A stretch of 64,000 nucleotides of DNA from contig NZ_QJJU01000018.1 in assembly GCF_003201655.1 (NCBI RefSeq), positions 57,623 to 121,622 of the forward strand, read 5' to 3'. Under the pieces are notes generated by a model, which was given only the letters and a program-made list of their open reading frames with translations, did not search any database and had not been told where the DNA came from. The DNA is from Mycolicibacterium moriokaense. GTDB taxonomy: Bacteria > Actinomycetota > Actinomycetes > Mycobacteriales > Mycobacteriaceae. A program made the position numbers and the translations under genes. This document shows, piece after piece, positions 16,110 to 24,559 of the stretch. Each line of letters opens with the position of its first letter. Within the stretch, counting starts at the first letter, position 1.

Positions 16110-16847
16110 TCACAGCTGCTTTTCGAGCAGGACCTTCCCAGAATCGGGCGAAACCAGTTGCACCGCAGCGATTTCGTCCTTCTGTATCGGGGTGGTGGCG
16201 CTTGGCAGCGCTGTGGCGCCTGATAGCCCGAGCCACGTCGCGACCTGGGTGTGGCTGCCGTCACGGCCTACCACGACCATGCCCAGGTTCTGCGGCGGAG
16301 CGTCGCGCTGGCCCCAATCGCCGTACGTGCACGCCATATCGATTCGGGTGCCCCAGCCGAAGCCGGTCAGGGAGATCGATGCGTTGATCGGCGTGGTTGA
16401 CACCTTGGTCATTTCCAATGCCTGGCTGGTCGGCTGCGGGGTGTAGTTCTCAAGGCCGACGATCTCGGGGCGAATGGCGATAACCACCCCGACCGCGAGC
16501 AACGCGGCAGCGACTCCGACAGCCGCCGACGTCAGCCACCGAGACCGCCTGCGGCGCCACCGAACCTTGTCTAGGACCGAGTCGAGAACCTCGGGGCGAA
16601 GCGGCGGGGTATCCGGCGTTTCGTCTTCCAGCGCACGCACGTCCTCGAGGTCCAGCATCGCCAGCAAGGCGGGGACGCCGCTGATGTCGGCGACAGCCGA
16701 TCGGCACCGTTTACAGGTTTCCAGGTGCGCCTCGTATTCACGGCGTTCATTGCTCGACAGTGAACCGAGGACATAGGCCGCATCCCAAGTCACATAGCGA
16801 TCGCCGTCCAAAAGATCACCGCCTAGGGGAAAACCGAATTGTGTCAT
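16110..16847 (-). CDS. rslA: anti-sigma-L factor
   Basis: Membrane-anchored zinc-dependent anti-sigma factor that sequesters SigL until an oxidative or thiol signal releases it. The 245-aa protein has an N-terminal ZAS domain with the HLETCKRC motif (H-x3-C-x2-C), a basic RWRRRRSRW stretch, one membrane helix (about residues 115-135, AAVGVAAALLAVGVVIA) and an extracytoplasmic domain of about 110 residues. ATG 16847 overlaps the sigL stop (ATGA). Length and order agree with M. tuberculosis Rv0736. Confidence 0.92.
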   Translation of the reverse strand: MTQFGFPLGGDLLDGDRYVTWDAAYVLGSLSSNERREYEAHLETCKRCRSAVADISGVPALLAMLDLEDVRALEDETPDTPPLRPEVLDSVLDKVRWRRRRSRWLTSAAVGVAAALLAVGVVIAIRPEIVGLENYTPQPTSQALEMTKVSTTPINASISLTGFGWGTRIDMACTYGDWGQRDAPPQNLGMVVVGRDGSHTQVATWLGLSGATALPSATTPIQKDEIAAVQLVSPDSGKVLLEKQL

Positions 16848-17359
16848 CGTGTCACCCCCATTTCCTGCAGATTGAGCCGTAATGCTCGAACGGCGTAGTG
16901 AAGCCGAGATTTCACCGTGCCCTCCGCGATTTGAAGATCCTTGGCGATTTGTGCGGTGGTCCATCCCTGGTAATACGACCGGCGGACTACCGCGCGATGT
17001 TCCTCGGACAGCTGGCTCAAGGCCGTGCCCAACAGCAGCCTGTCCAACGCGGAGTCCACCTCGTCCGGTCCTGCGCGGTCGGCGACTTGTTCCAGGTCAG
17101 GCGAGCCCGATTCGTTGCGCCACCGCGCGCTGCGACGCTCGTCGATGATCAGGTTGCGCGCCACGGTGAACAGCCACGCCCTTGCCGACCGTTCGACCTC
17201 GTCGGTCACTTCGGGGTGACGCCACGCCCGAAGCAGCGTTTCCTGTACAACATCCTCCGCGCGCGCTTGATCACCAGTCAACCGCAGGGCATACCGCCAC
17301 AGTGCGGCTGCGTGCTCGTCATAAAGCACCCGCATCATGGCGGCCTCTGGATCGTCCAC
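16844..17359 (-). CDS. sigL: ECF RNA polymerase sigma factor SigL
   Basis: A 171-aa group 4 sigma factor. Region 2 (about residues 8-75) includes YDEHAAALWRYALRLTGD, AEDVVQETLLRAWRHPEV and RAWLFTVARNLIIDERRSARWRN; region 4 (about 110-165) includes LSEEHRAVVRRSYYQGWTTAQIAKDL and AEGTVKSRLHYAVRALR. It is very close to M. tuberculosis SigL as remembered. GTG 17359 is the best start because GGAGG stands 6 nt before it, whereas the TTG at 17365 directly abuts that sequence. Controlled by its own promoter just upstream and by RslA. Confidence 0.94.
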   Translation of the reverse strand: MDDPEAAMMRVLYDEHAAALWRYALRLTGDQARAEDVVQETLLRAWRHPEVTDEVERSARAWLFTVARNLIIDERRSARWRNESGSPDLEQVADRAGPDEVDSALDRLLLGTALSQLSEEHRAVVRRSYYQGWTTAQIAKDLQIAEGTVKSRLHYAVRALRLNLQEMGVTR

Positions 17360-17376
17360 AACCAACCTCCGTCTTT

Positions 17377-17404
17377 GATACGACGTTGGTGGTGATCTGG
17401 TTCA
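17377..17404 (-). promoter_or_regulatory. Autoregulatory SigL promoter
   Basis: Minus-strand TGAACC (17404-17399) and CGTATC (17382-17377) with a 16-nt spacer lie about 17 bases before the sigL start. This agrees with the known autoregulation of sigL-rslA and gives an internal reference for other SigL sites in the window. Confidence 0.7.
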
Positions 17405-17545
17405 TTACTATGCTCCGCCGCCTAGCCGCCGACGGCGGCCAGAATGGAGAATTTCGCAAGGACGACGGCGCGCGGCGAATGTGGGCTTGATACACGCCGT
17501 GGAGGGCTGCGACGTGCGGGTAACCGGCGTTCGGCGGATTCCGTG

Positions 17546-18343
17546 CTACACCGTGAGGATTCGCGGGCCGTCGTCCGTAACGGCCACGGTGTGCTCCCAG
17601 TGCGCGGCGCGCGACCCGTCGGCGGTCACGACGGTCCATTCGTCGTCCAACACAACCGTCTTCGTGGTGCCGAGGGTGAGCATCGGTTCGATGGCCAGCA
17701 CCGAACCCGGTGCCAGGTGGGGCCCTCGGCCTGGGGCGCCCTCATTGGGCAGGAACGGGTCCATGTGCATTTGGCGGCCGATGCCGTGGCCGCCGTATCC
17801 AGCGACGATGCCGAACTTGCGGTCATAACGCGCCTCGGCCGCGTGCGTTCCGGTCTCGATGGCGTGGGAAACGTCGGTGAGCCGGTTGCCGGGCAACATG
17901 GCGGCGATGCCCGCCTCCATCGCCTCTCGGGTGGCCTGCGACAGTGCTTCGTCGACGGGGATCAGGGTCCCGATGCCGAACGTGACCGCCGAATCGCCGT
18001 GCCAGCCGTCGAGGATCGCGCCGCAGTCGATGGACACCAGATCCCCCGGTGCCAATGTCTCGCCTGCGGATGGAATCCCATGCACCACACGGTCATTCAC
18101 CGATGCGCAGATGCTGGCCGGGAAGCCGTGGTAGCCGAGGAACGACGGGATGCCGCCGCCGCCGCGAATCACTGATTCGGCGATCTGGTCGAGCGCCAGG
18201 GTGGAGACCCCTGGGGCCGCCGCTTGGCGCACCGCGGCCAGCGCGGACGCCACCAACGAGCCGGCCGCCGCCATCGCGTCGAGTTCACCGACGCTGCGCT
18301 GCGCGACGACCTTGCGGTTACGCAGCCCAGGAAGGCCGATCAT
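17546..18343 (-). CDS. mapA: methionine aminopeptidase
   Basis: Removes the initiator Met from nascent proteins; type I enzyme of 265 aa. The five metal ligands are visible in order: Asp in DCGAILDGWHGDSAVTF (two Asp), His in GYGGHGIGRQMHMDP, Glu in AIEPMLT and Glu in HWEHTVAV, plus the substrate His in VNDRVVHGIPS. It follows adk by 2-3 nt in the secY-adk-mapA operon, as in other actinobacteria (Rv0734 by position). It lacks the long SH3-binding N-terminal extension seen in the second mycobacterial paralogue. Confidence 0.93.
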   Translation of the reverse strand: MIGLPGLRNRKVVAQRSVGELDAMAAAGSLVASALAAVRQAAAPGVSTLALDQIAESVIRGGGGIPSFLGYHGFPASICASVNDRVVHGIPSAGETLAPGDLVSIDCGAILDGWHGDSAVTFGIGTLIPVDEALSQATREAMEAGIAAMLPGNRLTDVSHAIETGTHAAEARYDRKFGIVAGYGGHGIGRQMHMDPFLPNEGAPGRGPHLAPGSVLAIEPMLTLGTTKTVVLDDEWTVVTADGSRAAHWEHTVAVTDDGPRILTV

Positions 18344-18346
18344 CGA

Positions 18347-18895
18347 CTACTTGCCGAGAGCCCGCAGGGCCCTGGCGAACACCTCGTCCAGCGCGCCAAC
18401 CGCGTCGACCGTCTGCAGGTTGTTGTGGCGGTAGTACTCCAACAGCGGCTCGGTCTCGTCCCGATACACCTGCATCCGGTTGTGGATGACCTCTTCGGTG
18501 TCGTCGGCGCGGCCGCGCGACTTCAGCCGCTCGAACAGCTCCGCCTCGGAGACGGCGAACTCCAGCACCGCGTCGAGCTTGGTGTCGTGGTTCTTCAGCA
18601 TCTCGTCGAGCGCCTGAGCCTGCTCCACCGAGCGGGGGTAGCCGTCCAGGATGAAGCCGTCGGCGGCGTCGGGCTGCTCAATCCGGTCTTCGACCAGCTT
18701 GTTCGTCAACTCCGACGGCACCAGGTCGCCTGCGTCGAGGTAGCGCTTGGCCTCGACCCCAAGCGGGGTGCCCTCGCTGATGTTCTTGCGGAACAGGTCC
18801 CCCGTCGAGATCTGCGGAATCCCGAGCTTCTCGGACAGCTTCAGTGCCTGCGTGCCTTTGCCCGCACCGGGCGGCCCGAGTAGAACAAGTCTCAC
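18347..18895 (-). CDS. adk: adenylate kinase
   Basis: Interconverts ATP + AMP and 2 ADP. The 182-aa protein begins VRLVLLGPPGAGKGTQ (P-loop), followed by PQISTGDLFRKN (AMP site), DGYPRSVEQAQALD and SRGRADDTEEVIHNR. It lacks the long LID insertion, as expected for the short actinobacterial type (M. tuberculosis Adk is 181 aa). GTG 18895 overlaps the secY stop as GTGA, indicating coupled translation. Confidence 0.95.
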   Translation of the reverse strand: MRLVLLGPPGAGKGTQALKLSEKLGIPQISTGDLFRKNISEGTPLGVEAKRYLDAGDLVPSELTNKLVEDRIEQPDAADGFILDGYPRSVEQAQALDEMLKNHDTKLDAVLEFAVSEAELFERLKSRGRADDTEEVIHNRMQVYRDETEPLLEYYRHNNLQTVDAVGALDEVFARALRALGK

Positions 18896-20229
18896 TTCAG
18901 GAACCCTTCGTAGTTGCGTTGCATCAGCTGGCTCTCGATCTGTTTGACGGTATCCAACCCGACGCCAATCATGATCAGAACCGCAGTTCCGCCGAACGGC
19001 AAGTTCTGCACGCCGCCGCCGTTGCCGATCTGCAGGAACAGGTTCGGCAACACGGCGATCACGCCCAAGTAGATCGAGCCTGGAAGGGTGATCCGGCTCA
19101 GCACATATCGCAGGTAGTCGGCGGTGGGTTTGCCGGGACGGATGCCGGGTATGAAGCCGCCGAACTTCTTCATCTCGTCGGCACGTTCGTCGGGGTTGAA
19201 CGTGATCGAGACATAGAAGTAGGTGAAGAAGATGATCAGGCCGAAATAGATGGCGATGTACACCGGGTCGGCCGGGTTGGTCAGGTAGTTCGCGACGAAC
19301 CGCGCCCACCAGCCGTTGCTCGCGCCAGGCTTGCCACTGGTGATCAGCTGGGTGATCAGGTGCGGGATGTAGATCAGCGACGACGCGAAGATGACCGGGA
19401 TAACGCCGGCCTGGTTGACCTTGAGCGGCAGATACGTCGATGTGCCGCCGTACATGCGCCTGCCAACCATCCGCTTGGCGTACTGCACGGGGATGCGCCG
19501 TTGGCCCTGCTCGACGAACACCACGCCGATGATGATGATCAGTGCGGCCACGCAGACAGCGGCGAACACCATGCCACCGCGGCTGTCCAGGATGGTCTTG
19601 CCTTCGATCGGGATGCGGGCTGCGATGCCTGCGAAGATCATCAGCGACATGCCGTTGCCGATGCCGCGCTCGGTGACCAGCTCGCCCATCCACATCACCA
19701 GCGTCGCGCCTGCCGTCAGCACCAACACGATGACGATCAGCGTGAAGATGTTCAGGCCTTCGCTCTGCCCCTGGATGATGTCGAGGGTGCAGCCCTGCAG
19801 CAGCCCGCCGTTGGCGGCCAGCGCCACGATGCTGGTGGCCTGCAGGATGGCCAGCGCCACCGTCAGGTAGCGGGTGTACTGCGTGAGCTTCGCCTGGCCT
19901 GCCTGTCCCTCCTTGCGCAACTGCTCGAAGCGCGGGATCACGACGCCAAGCAGCTGAACGATGATGCTGGCGGTGATGTACGGCATGATGCCGACCGCGA
20001 ACACCGTCAGATGCAGCAGCGCGCCGCCGGAGAACAGGTTGATCAACGAGTAGATCTGAGCCGAGTCGCCGCCACTGACCTGCGCCACGCACTTCGTCAC
20101 GTTCGGGTAGTTGACGCCCGGCGAAGGGATCGAGGCGCCCAGCCGGTACAGGATGACGACGCCAAGGGTGAACAGGATCTTGCGCCGCAGGTCGGGTGTC
20201 CGCAGAGACGAGATGAAAGCCGAGAGCAC
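18892..20229 (-). CDS. secY: protein translocase subunit SecY
   Basis: Channel-forming subunit of the SecYEG translocon. This 445-aa protein has ten predicted membrane segments, the N-terminal RTPDLRRKILFTLGVVILYRLGASIPSPGV, the plug region after it, GGDSAQIYSLINLFSGGALLHLTVFAVGIMPYI, and the conserved cytoplasmic loop FFTYFYVSITFNPDERADEMKKFGGFIPGIRPG. GTG 20229 has AGGAGGAAGA directly upstream. It heads secY-adk-mapA and is separated from the rplN-rplO operon by about 16 kb, as typical for mycobacteria. Confidence 0.96.
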   Translation of the reverse strand: MLSAFISSLRTPDLRRKILFTLGVVILYRLGASIPSPGVNYPNVTKCVAQVSGGDSAQIYSLINLFSGGALLHLTVFAVGIMPYITASIIVQLLGVVIPRFEQLRKEGQAGQAKLTQYTRYLTVALAILQATSIVALAANGGLLQGCTLDIIQGQSEGLNIFTLIVIVLVLTAGATLVMWMGELVTERGIGNGMSLMIFAGIAARIPIEGKTILDSRGGMVFAAVCVAALIIIIGVVFVEQGQRRIPVQYAKRMVGRRMYGGTSTYLPLKVNQAGVIPVIFASSLIYIPHLITQLITSGKPGASNGWWARFVANYLTNPADPVYIAIYFGLIIFFTYFYVSITFNPDERADEMKKFGGFIPGIRPGKPTADYLRYVLSRITLPGSIYLGVIAVLPNLFLQIGNGGGVQNLPFGGTAVLIMIGVGLDTVKQIESQLMQRNYEGFLK

Positions 20230-20507
20230 TCTTCCTCCTGCGCAGCCGACCTGTGGATCGCGGCGTGCGGATGGGGCTGGTGTGACCAGCGTCTTGGTTA
20301 AGTCATGCGCCGTGCCCCGGCAAGCGCGCAGCCTGCGGAGTCACTCGTCAAACAGTCTACGAGACTAACAGTTGAGGTTGCGCCGACCCGCATCCGTTGC
20401 AGGCAACGACGGCCAAGCCAGCCTTCAGATTCGGAGCGTACAGTCGGCGGCGGGTCGTTACATCACCTAAGTAACGGCGGTTGTACCACGTAGAAAGAGG
20501 TCATCGG
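20230..20507. other. Divergent control region between secY and the methyltransferase array
   Basis: This 278-base stretch has no credible gene. It must hold the secY promoter (minus) and the promoter of the methyltransferases (plus). Two inverted repeats are visible: AGTCT-ACG-AGACT at 20354-20366, and CGTTAC-N9-GTAACG at 20456-20476, which lies about 30 bases before the first methyltransferase start. No convincing -10/-35 pair was identified. Confidence 0.5.
20456..20476. promoter_or_regulatory. Inverted repeat upstream of the methyltransferase array
   Basis: CGTTAC and GTAACG arms (6 bp, perfect) flank 9 nt. The spacing resembles TetR-type operators built on TTAC...GTAA. It sits 31 bases upstream of the first methyltransferase ATG, a good position for repression. 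Confidence 0.4.
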
Positions 20508-21446
20508 ATGGCACGCACGGAGAACGACACGTGGGATCTGGCATCGAGTGTCGGGGCGACGGCCACCATGGTGGCAGCGGCCCGCGCGATGGCCTCCAAG
20601 GCCGACGACCCCTTGATTGACGATCCGTTCGCCGAGCCATTGGTGCGTGCGGTTGGCGTGGATTTCTTCAGCCGACTGGTCACCGGCGAGCTGCGACCAG
20701 AGGACATCGACAGCGACACTGAGTCGGTCGGCGTGCAGCGGATGGCCGACAGCATGGCGGTGCGGACCAAGTTCTTCGACGCGTTCTTCCTCACCGCTAC
20801 CGAAGGTGGCATCCGGCAAGCGGTGATCCTGGCGTCGGGCCTGGATTCGCGGGCTTACCGACTGGCTTGGCCCGCGGGCACGACGGTGTACGAGATCGAT
20901 CAACCCGACGTCATCGAGTTCAAGACCAGGACGCTGGGCGAGCTTGGCGCCGAACCGACCGCCGAGCGGCACACTGTCGCGATGGATCTGCGCTACGACT
21001 GGCCGTCGGCACTGATCGAAGAGGGCTTCGACCCGAACCAGCCGACGGCCTGGAGTGCGGAGGGCCTGCTGGGCTATCTGCCGCCCGATGCGCAGGACCG
21101 GCTGCTCGACACCATCACCGAGCTCAGCGCGCCCGGCAGCAGGGTTGCCGTGGAGAGCGTGCCGAATATCGACCCTGCCGATCACGAGAAGGCCGTCGAG
21201 CGCATGCAGGCCGCCTCCGACCGGTGGCGCGACCACGGCTTCGACCTCGACTTCGCCGAGCTCGTCTACCTCGGCGACCGCAACGAGGCGGCCACCTATC
21301 TGGGCGACCACGGCTGGCAGCTCAGCAGGCAGAGCGTCCAGGAGTTGTTCGCCGCGTACGGCTTGCCGCCCCTTCAAGTTGATGACGACGCCAACTTCGG
21401 GGAGCTGCAATACGTCAGTGGGGTGCTGAAGGGCGCACAACGATGA
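20508..21446 (+). CDS. SAM-dependent methyltransferase, TIGR00027 family (copy 1)
   Basis: A 312-aa class I methyltransferase of the large mycobacterial family that includes Rv0725c, Rv0726c and Rv0731c. It shows the family signature DTWDLASSVGATATMVAAARA at the N-terminus, the SAM-binding region QAVILASGLDSRAYRLAWPAGTTVYEIDQPDVIEFK, and WSAEGLLGYLPPDAQDRLLD. The substrate is unknown; some relatives are linked to O-methylation of lipids or mycolates. ATG 20508 is preferred because it gives the family N-terminus MARTENDTWD and has AAGAGG upstream. First of four tandem paralogues; overlaps the next by 4 nt. Confidence 0.9.
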   Translation: MARTENDTWDLASSVGATATMVAAARAMASKADDPLIDDPFAEPLVRAVGVDFFSRLVTGELRPEDIDSDTESVGVQRMADSMAVRTKFFDAFFLTATEGGIRQAVILASGLDSRAYRLAWPAGTTVYEIDQPDVIEFKTRTLGELGAEPTAERHTVAMDLRYDWPSALIEEGFDPNQPTAWSAEGLLGYLPPDAQDRLLDTITELSAPGSRVAVESVPNIDPADHEKAVERMQAASDRWRDHGFDLDFAELVYLGDRNEAATYLGDHGWQLSRQSVQELFAAYGLPPLQVDDDANFGELQYVSGVLKGAQR

Positions 21447-22345
21447 GCCGCACCGACTCCGACAGCTGGGACCTGGCGTCCAGCGTGGGCGCGACGGCCA
21501 CCATGGTCGCCGCGGCCCGCGCACTGGCCAGCAAGGAACCCGATCCGCTGATCGACGACCCGTATGCCGCGGCGCTGGTGCGCGCGGTCGGCGTGGAATT
21601 TTTCACCAAGCTCGTCGACGGCGAGATTCCGTTGTCGACCATCGAAGGCGACGGCCCCCGCGTGATGGCCGATGTGATGGCGGTCCGCACCCGTTTCTTC
21701 GACGACTTCTTCATGAATGCCGGCGCCGCGGGCATCCGGCAGGCGGTGATCCTTGCGTCGGGGCTGGATTCCCGGCCGTACCGGTTGCCGTGGCCGCAGG
21801 GCAGCACGGTCTACGAGATCGACCAACCCAAGGTCATCGAATTCAAGTCCACCACGATGACGGAGATCGGCGCGACGCCGACCGCGGAACGCCGCGCGGT
21901 CAGCATCGACCTTCGCGAGGACTGGCCTGCGGCGTTGCGCCGCAGCGGGTTTGACGAGACCCAGCCCACGGCGTGGAGTGCCGAGGGGCTGTTGAACTAT
22001 CTTCCGCCAGACGCGCAGGACCGGCTGTTCGACAACATCACCGCGCTCAGCGCGCCAGGCAGCCAGCTGGCCACCGAGTACCACCCCGACGGCGGAGCCA
22101 CCGTCGCGGAACGCACGAAGGCGATGCGCGCCCAATGGGAACAGCACGGGTTCGACGTCGACCTGTCGAACCTGTTCTACTCCGGTGAGCGCAATTCCGT
22201 CGTCGACTATTTGACCGACCACGGCTGGCAGGTCACCGCCCGTTCCCGGCCAGAGGTGTTCGCCGGTTACGGCCGCAAATTTCCCGACGCCGAAGACCTT
22301 GCGTCGCTGCGTAATTCGTTCGCGGTCGTCGCGACACTGAAATAG
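21443..22345 (+). CDS. SAM-dependent methyltransferase, TIGR00027 family (copy 2)
   Basis: A 300-aa paralogue of the preceding gene, beginning MSRTDSDSWDLASSVGATATM. The SAM site reads GIRQAVILASGLDSRPYRLPWPQGSTVYEIDQPKVIEFK, followed by WSAEGLLNYLPPDAQDRLFDNI. ATG 21443 overlaps the stop of copy 1 (ATGA). Most divergence from its neighbours is in the C-terminal third, the region expected to form the substrate lid, so the copies may act on different substrates. Confidence 0.9.
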   Translation: MSRTDSDSWDLASSVGATATMVAAARALASKEPDPLIDDPYAAALVRAVGVEFFTKLVDGEIPLSTIEGDGPRVMADVMAVRTRFFDDFFMNAGAAGIRQAVILASGLDSRPYRLPWPQGSTVYEIDQPKVIEFKSTTMTEIGATPTAERRAVSIDLREDWPAALRRSGFDETQPTAWSAEGLLNYLPPDAQDRLFDNITALSAPGSQLATEYHPDGGATVAERTKAMRAQWEQHGFDVDLSNLFYSGERNSVVDYLTDHGWQVTARSRPEVFAGYGRKFPDAEDLASLRNSFAVVATLK

Positions 22346-22354
22346 GAGAACGTG

Positions 22355-23257
22355 GTGGCCCGAACCGAAGGTGACACCTGGGATCTGGCATCCAGCGTCG
22401 GCGCAACCGCCACCGGCGTTGCCGCATCCCGCGCACTGGCATCCAAGCAACCCAATCCGCTCATCAACGATCCGTTCGCCGATGCACTGGTCAAGGCCGT
22501 CGGTGTCGACTACTGCAACCGAATGGCAGATGGCGAACTGGAATTCGGCGACGAGGATCCCCTCTTCAACCGCGAGCGGATATGTGAGCAGATCGCGGTG
22601 CGCACGCGCTTCTTCGACGACTTCTTCGCGGGTGCCGTCTCGGCGGGCATCCGGCAGGCCGTCATCCTGGCGTCCGGCCTCGACACCCGCGCCTACCGGC
22701 TGCCGTGGCCGCCGGATGCGGTGGTGTTCGAGATCGACCAGCCGCAGGTCATCGAGTTCAAGTCCGGTGTGCTGGAGGGTCTGGGCGCCGCCGCCGCGGC
22801 CGATCATCGCACCGTCGCCATCGATCTCCGCGACGACTGGCTGACGGCGTTGCGGGACAACGGATTTGATGCGACCCGGCCAACCGCATGGATCGCCGAA
22901 GGCCTGCTGCCCTACCTGCCGCCCGACGCCCAGGACCGCTTGTTCGACAACGTCACCACGCTCAGCGCCCCTGGCAGCCGGCTGGCGACCGAACACATGG
23001 ATATTCAGGGTTCACCCGAGGAATGGGCCGAGAAGCTCACTGAGCGATCCCGCCGCATGGGGTCGAACCTCGACCTGACCCAGCTTTTCTACTGGGGTGA
23101 GCGCAATTCCGCAGGTGACTACTTGACCTCGAAGGGTTGGGACGTCACGATCCGGCCGACCCGGGAAGCATATGCTGCCAACGGTTTCGAGTTGCCGGAA
23201 CACGAGCTCACCGCCCTCGAAGGCGACTCCGGCTATCTCTCGGCAACACTCAAGTAG
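22355..23257 (+). CDS. SAM-dependent methyltransferase, TIGR00027 family (copy 3)
   Basis: A 300-aa paralogue starting VARTEGDTWDLASSVGATATG. The SAM region reads GIRQAVILASGLDTRAYRLPWPPDAVVFEIDQPQVIEFK, with WIAEGLLPYLPPDAQDRLFDNV later. Two adjacent GTG codons (22352, 22355) are possible; 22355 aligns with the other copies and leaves a better distance from AGGAGAA. It follows copy 2 by 9 nt, so one mRNA is likely. Confidence 0.9.
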   Translation: MARTEGDTWDLASSVGATATGVAASRALASKQPNPLINDPFADALVKAVGVDYCNRMADGELEFGDEDPLFNRERICEQIAVRTRFFDDFFAGAVSAGIRQAVILASGLDTRAYRLPWPPDAVVFEIDQPQVIEFKSGVLEGLGAAAAADHRTVAIDLRDDWLTALRDNGFDATRPTAWIAEGLLPYLPPDAQDRLFDNVTTLSAPGSRLATEHMDIQGSPEEWAEKLTERSRRMGSNLDLTQLFYWGERNSAGDYLTSKGWDVTIRPTREAYAANGFELPEHELTALEGDSGYLSATLK

Positions 23258-23265
23258 GAGACCTA

Positions 23266-24165
23266 ATGGCACGCACCGACGACGACACTTGGGACCTGGC
23301 CTCCAGCGTGGGCGCCACCGCCACGATGGTGGCCGCGCAGCGGGTGCTGAGCAACCGCGAAGGACTGATCGACGACCCGTTCGCCGAGCCGTTGGTGCGC
23401 GCGGTCGGCCTCGACTTTTTCGTCCGGGCACTCGACGGCGAGATCGATCTGGGAGACGTCGACCCGAGATTCAACATGCAGCGCGCCGCCCAAGGCATGG
23501 CGGTTCGCACCCGCTGGTTCGACGCGTTGTTCACCGACGCCGCTGCCGCCGGTGTCCGCCAAGCGGTGATCCTTGCCGCGGGCTTGGACGCTCGCGCGTA
23601 CCGGTTGCCATGGCCAGACGGAACGGTGGTCTACGAGGTCGACCAGCCCGAGGTGATCGACTTCAAGACCAAGACGCTGACCGAACTCGGCGCCAAGCCG
23701 AGGGCCGACCGGCGCACCGTCGCGATCGACCTACGCAATGACTGGCCGAAAGCGCTGCGGGACAACGGCTTCGACTCCACGCAGCCGACGGCGTGGATCG
23801 CCGAGGGGTTGCTGATCTACCTGCCCTCCGAGGCGCAGGACCTGCTGTTCGACAGGATCAACGAGCTCAGTGCGCCCGGCAGCCGGGTGGCCACCGAACA
23901 CATTCCGGATGTGAGCATGTTCGGTGACGAGCGGTCGCAACAGATCGCCGAACGCCTGAAGCAGTACGGCCACGATATCGAGATGGGCGAGCTGATCTAC
24001 CACGGTGAACGCAGCGATGTCATCGACTACCTGACCGGGCACGGCTGGGACGTGACGGCGCAGAAGACACCGGACGCGTACGCCGTCAACGGATTCGAGT
24101 TTCCCGAAGACGGCGCCATGGGCTTTTTCGCCGACATGAGCTACGTCAGCGCGGTCAAGCACTAG
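23266..24165 (+). CDS. SAM-dependent methyltransferase, TIGR00027 family (copy 4)
   Basis: The 299-aa last member of the tandem array: MARTDDDTWDLASSVGATATM, GVRQAVILAAGLDARAYRLPWPDGTVVYEVDQPEVIDFK, and WIAEGLLIYLPSEAQDLLFDRI. ATG 23266 has AGGAGACCTA upstream and starts 8 nt after copy 3. It ends 1 nt before the convergent VOC gene, so the array is closed by the sugar module. Confidence 0.9.
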   Translation: MARTDDDTWDLASSVGATATMVAAQRVLSNREGLIDDPFAEPLVRAVGLDFFVRALDGEIDLGDVDPRFNMQRAAQGMAVRTRWFDALFTDAAAAGVRQAVILAAGLDARAYRLPWPDGTVVYEVDQPEVIDFKTKTLTELGAKPRADRRTVAIDLRNDWPKALRDNGFDSTQPTAWIAEGLLIYLPSEAQDLLFDRINELSAPGSRVATEHIPDVSMFGDERSQQIAERLKQYGHDIEMGELIYHGERSDVIDYLTGHGWDVTAQKTPDAYAVNGFEFPEDGAMGFFADMSYVSAVKH

Positions 24166-24166
24166 C

Positions 24167-24559
24167 TCAGAGCGGCCTGCTCAGCTCGAACCGGTTGCCG
24201 TCAAGGTCGTGGAACCAGACGAACTCGTTGTTCGCGCTCCTGCGGACCTCCCCGACGTCGACTCCTCTGTCGATCAGGGCACGCCGCGCTGCATCGAGGT
24301 CGCCGTTGAGGACGACCACGACGTAGCTGTTGCGGTCATTTTCTTCGCGAACGCGTGCCTGATTGGCAGGCAGCTGCCACAGCGAGACCACCGCACCGGC
24401 GATCGTGTAGACGGCGATCGGATTTTCCGGCCCGTCGGCACCGACGTGAATCGGTTCCAGGCCCAGCTTTTCGCGGTACCAGGCGACCGATGCGGCCACA
24501 TCGCGCACCCGCACGATGGTCGAGACCATCGACGCGTCATCGAATACGCCTCCCGTCAT
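24167..24559 (-). CDS. VOC (glyoxalase/dioxygenase superfamily) protein
   Basis: A 130-aa vicinal-oxygen-chelate fold protein: STIVRVRDVAASVAWYREKLGLEP (first beta-alpha-beta unit), NSYVVVVLNGDLDAARRALIDRGV, and FVWFHDLDGNRFELSRPL (C-terminal motif with the metal-ligand Glu). Complete chelation sites in this family need a His or Glu from each half; only the C-terminal Glu is clear, so activity is uncertain. ATG 24559 overlaps the stop of the FGGY kinase by 4 nt and was chosen because upstream codons belong to that gene. Confidence 0.75.
   Translation of the reverse strand: MTGGVFDDASMVSTIVRVRDVAASVAWYREKLGLEPIHVGADGPENPIAVYTIAGAVVSLWQLPANQARVREENDRNSYVVVVLNGDLDAARRALIDRGVDVGEVRRSANNEFVWFHDLDGNRFELSRPL

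Noticed and set aside
14850..16223. 457-codon plus-strand frame opposite the ThDP gene
   Set aside because: The minus-strand gene has complete ThDP motifs and a promoter; the opposite frame has neither.
18844..20301. 485-codon plus-strand frame opposite secY
   Set aside because: Antisense to a highly conserved membrane protein; residues are His/Asp/Arg-rich without fold signals.
21374..22996. 540-codon minus-strand frame across the methyltransferase array
   Set aside because: Antisense shadow of conserved methyltransferases, repeating the same pseudo-motif in each copy.
20508..24165. Methyltransferase array as a DNA restriction-modification or defence system
   Set aside because: The sequences are TIGR00027 small-molecule type methyltransferases; no endonuclease, helicase or target-recognition domain is nearby.
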